In this document: positions 63,690 through 64,000 of the stretch, one piece after another
Position numbering within the stretch: position 1 is the first letter of the stretch
How the letters are laid out: each line of letters starts with the position of its first letter
NCBI RefSeq assembly: GCF_900545795.1
Contig: NZ_URAR01000007.1
Location: 1-64,000, forward strand
Origin: an uncultured Veillonella sp.
GTDB taxonomy: Bacteria; Bacillota; Negativicutes; Veillonellales; Veillonellaceae
Length of the DNA stretch: 64,000 bases
Reading direction: 5' to 3'
The notes under the pieces: model-generated
Told to the model about the DNA's origin: nothing
The model's input: the letters and a program-made list of their open reading frames with translations, nothing else
Database searches by the model: none
Made by a program: the position numbers and the translations under genes

Positions 63690-64000
63690 AACAACGAAAC
63701 AGACAACTGAAGAACCAATCTTAGGAATTTATCCATTGCTTGATGATATGAAATTACCTGAGTTTAAAACAGCAGGAGCGTCGTGTATGGACGTATACTT
63801 ACCTGAAAATGTACGAATTGGTGGTAAATTTCAATTTGTGTCGCAACCTATCTCGCTAGGTTTTAAACTAGACATTCCTGAGGGCTACTCAGTGCGACTA
63901 CACATGAGAAGTAGTATTGCATGTGACGTACCAATTCAATTAGCTAACAGTACAGGAATCATTGATAGCGACTTTACAGGTGAAGTGACGGCTTTTGTTC
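63655..64000 (+). CDS. dut: dUTPase, truncated by the window end
   Basis: 115 codons visible. After a Thr-rich N-terminal tail come trimeric dUTPase motifs: TAGASCMDVYLP (motif 1 with Asp), MRSSIAC (motif 2) and NSTGIIDSDFTGEV (motif 3 with the substrate-binding Asp). It would hydrolyse dUTP to dUMP, keeping uracil out of phage DNA and supplying dTMP synthesis. GGAGAAG precedes the ATG. Motifs 4 and 5 lie beyond the window. Confidence 0.92.
   Translation, partial: MATTTKTTTTNRTTKQTTEEPILGIYPLLDDMKLPEFKTAGASCMDVYLPENVRIGGKFQFVSQPISLGFKLDIPEGYSVRLHMRSSIACDVPIQLANSTGIIDSDFTGEVTAFV

Overview
The first 55 kb looks like chromosome of a diderm Firmicute of the Negativicutes, most likely Veillonella or a close relative. 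The evidence is low GC, Firmicute gene order (purR-glmU-prs-pth; tmk-holB-ricT-trmN6-rsmI-metG-tatD; rnmV-rsmA), and an outer-membrane YadA-type trimeric autotransporter, which only a diderm cell can use. The genus is an inference from gene content; no rRNA or tRNA gene is present to confirm it.

Layout, chromosomal part. 0.4-5.4 kb: a peptidoglycan-binding/3D-domain wall protein, then purR, glmU, prs and pth. 5.5-7.3 kb: a small protein behind a long structured leader, a Nudix hydrolase and thymidylate kinase. 7.5-13.9 kb: a tightly overlapping replication/translation operon. 14.3-19.5 kb: a polyphosphate operon (Ppx/GppA, a degenerate Ppx paralogue, Ppk1). 20-29.5 kb: a second 3D-domain protein, RNase M5, RsmA, a polysaccharide deacetylase, RF3 (minus strand), topoisomerase III and a DEAD-box helicase (minus strand). 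30-36 kb: ferrous iron uptake (feoA, feoB, a Cys-rich accessory) behind a Fur-box-like promoter, then a DUF6110-like protein and an atypical P1B ATPase. 36-39.7 kb: two membrane proteins, an ECF S-component and a ZnuA-like lipoprotein. 39.8-46.6 kb: a SCIFF six-cysteine peptide with its radical SAM maturase, then hypF-hypC-hypD-hypE for [NiFe] hydrogenase maturation. 47.3-55.1 kb: one very large trimeric autotransporter adhesin split into two frames at an A7 tract.

From about 55.5 kb to the window end the DNA changes character. Genes become short and closely packed, ribosome-binding sites converge on GGAGAC, arginine is mostly AGA, and by eye the tetramer GATC does not occur once in about 8.5 kb although it is common in the chromosomal part. 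This part encodes a complete single-subunit T7-type RNA polymerase (855 aa, catalytic residues intact), a ribbon-helix-helix regulator between two divergent operons with matching operators, a DUF3310-like protein and the start of a dUTPase. It is the early region of a phage or phage-like element. No integrase, capsid or lysis gene is in view, so whether it is a prophage, a plasmid-prophage or a joined phage genome cannot be settled here.

The most interesting items are this element and its promoter/operator architecture, the A7 switch in the adhesin, the SCIFF locus next to hyp genes, the pseudo-Ppx between ppx and ppk1, and two unassigned structured leaders (5.5 kb and 37.5 kb).
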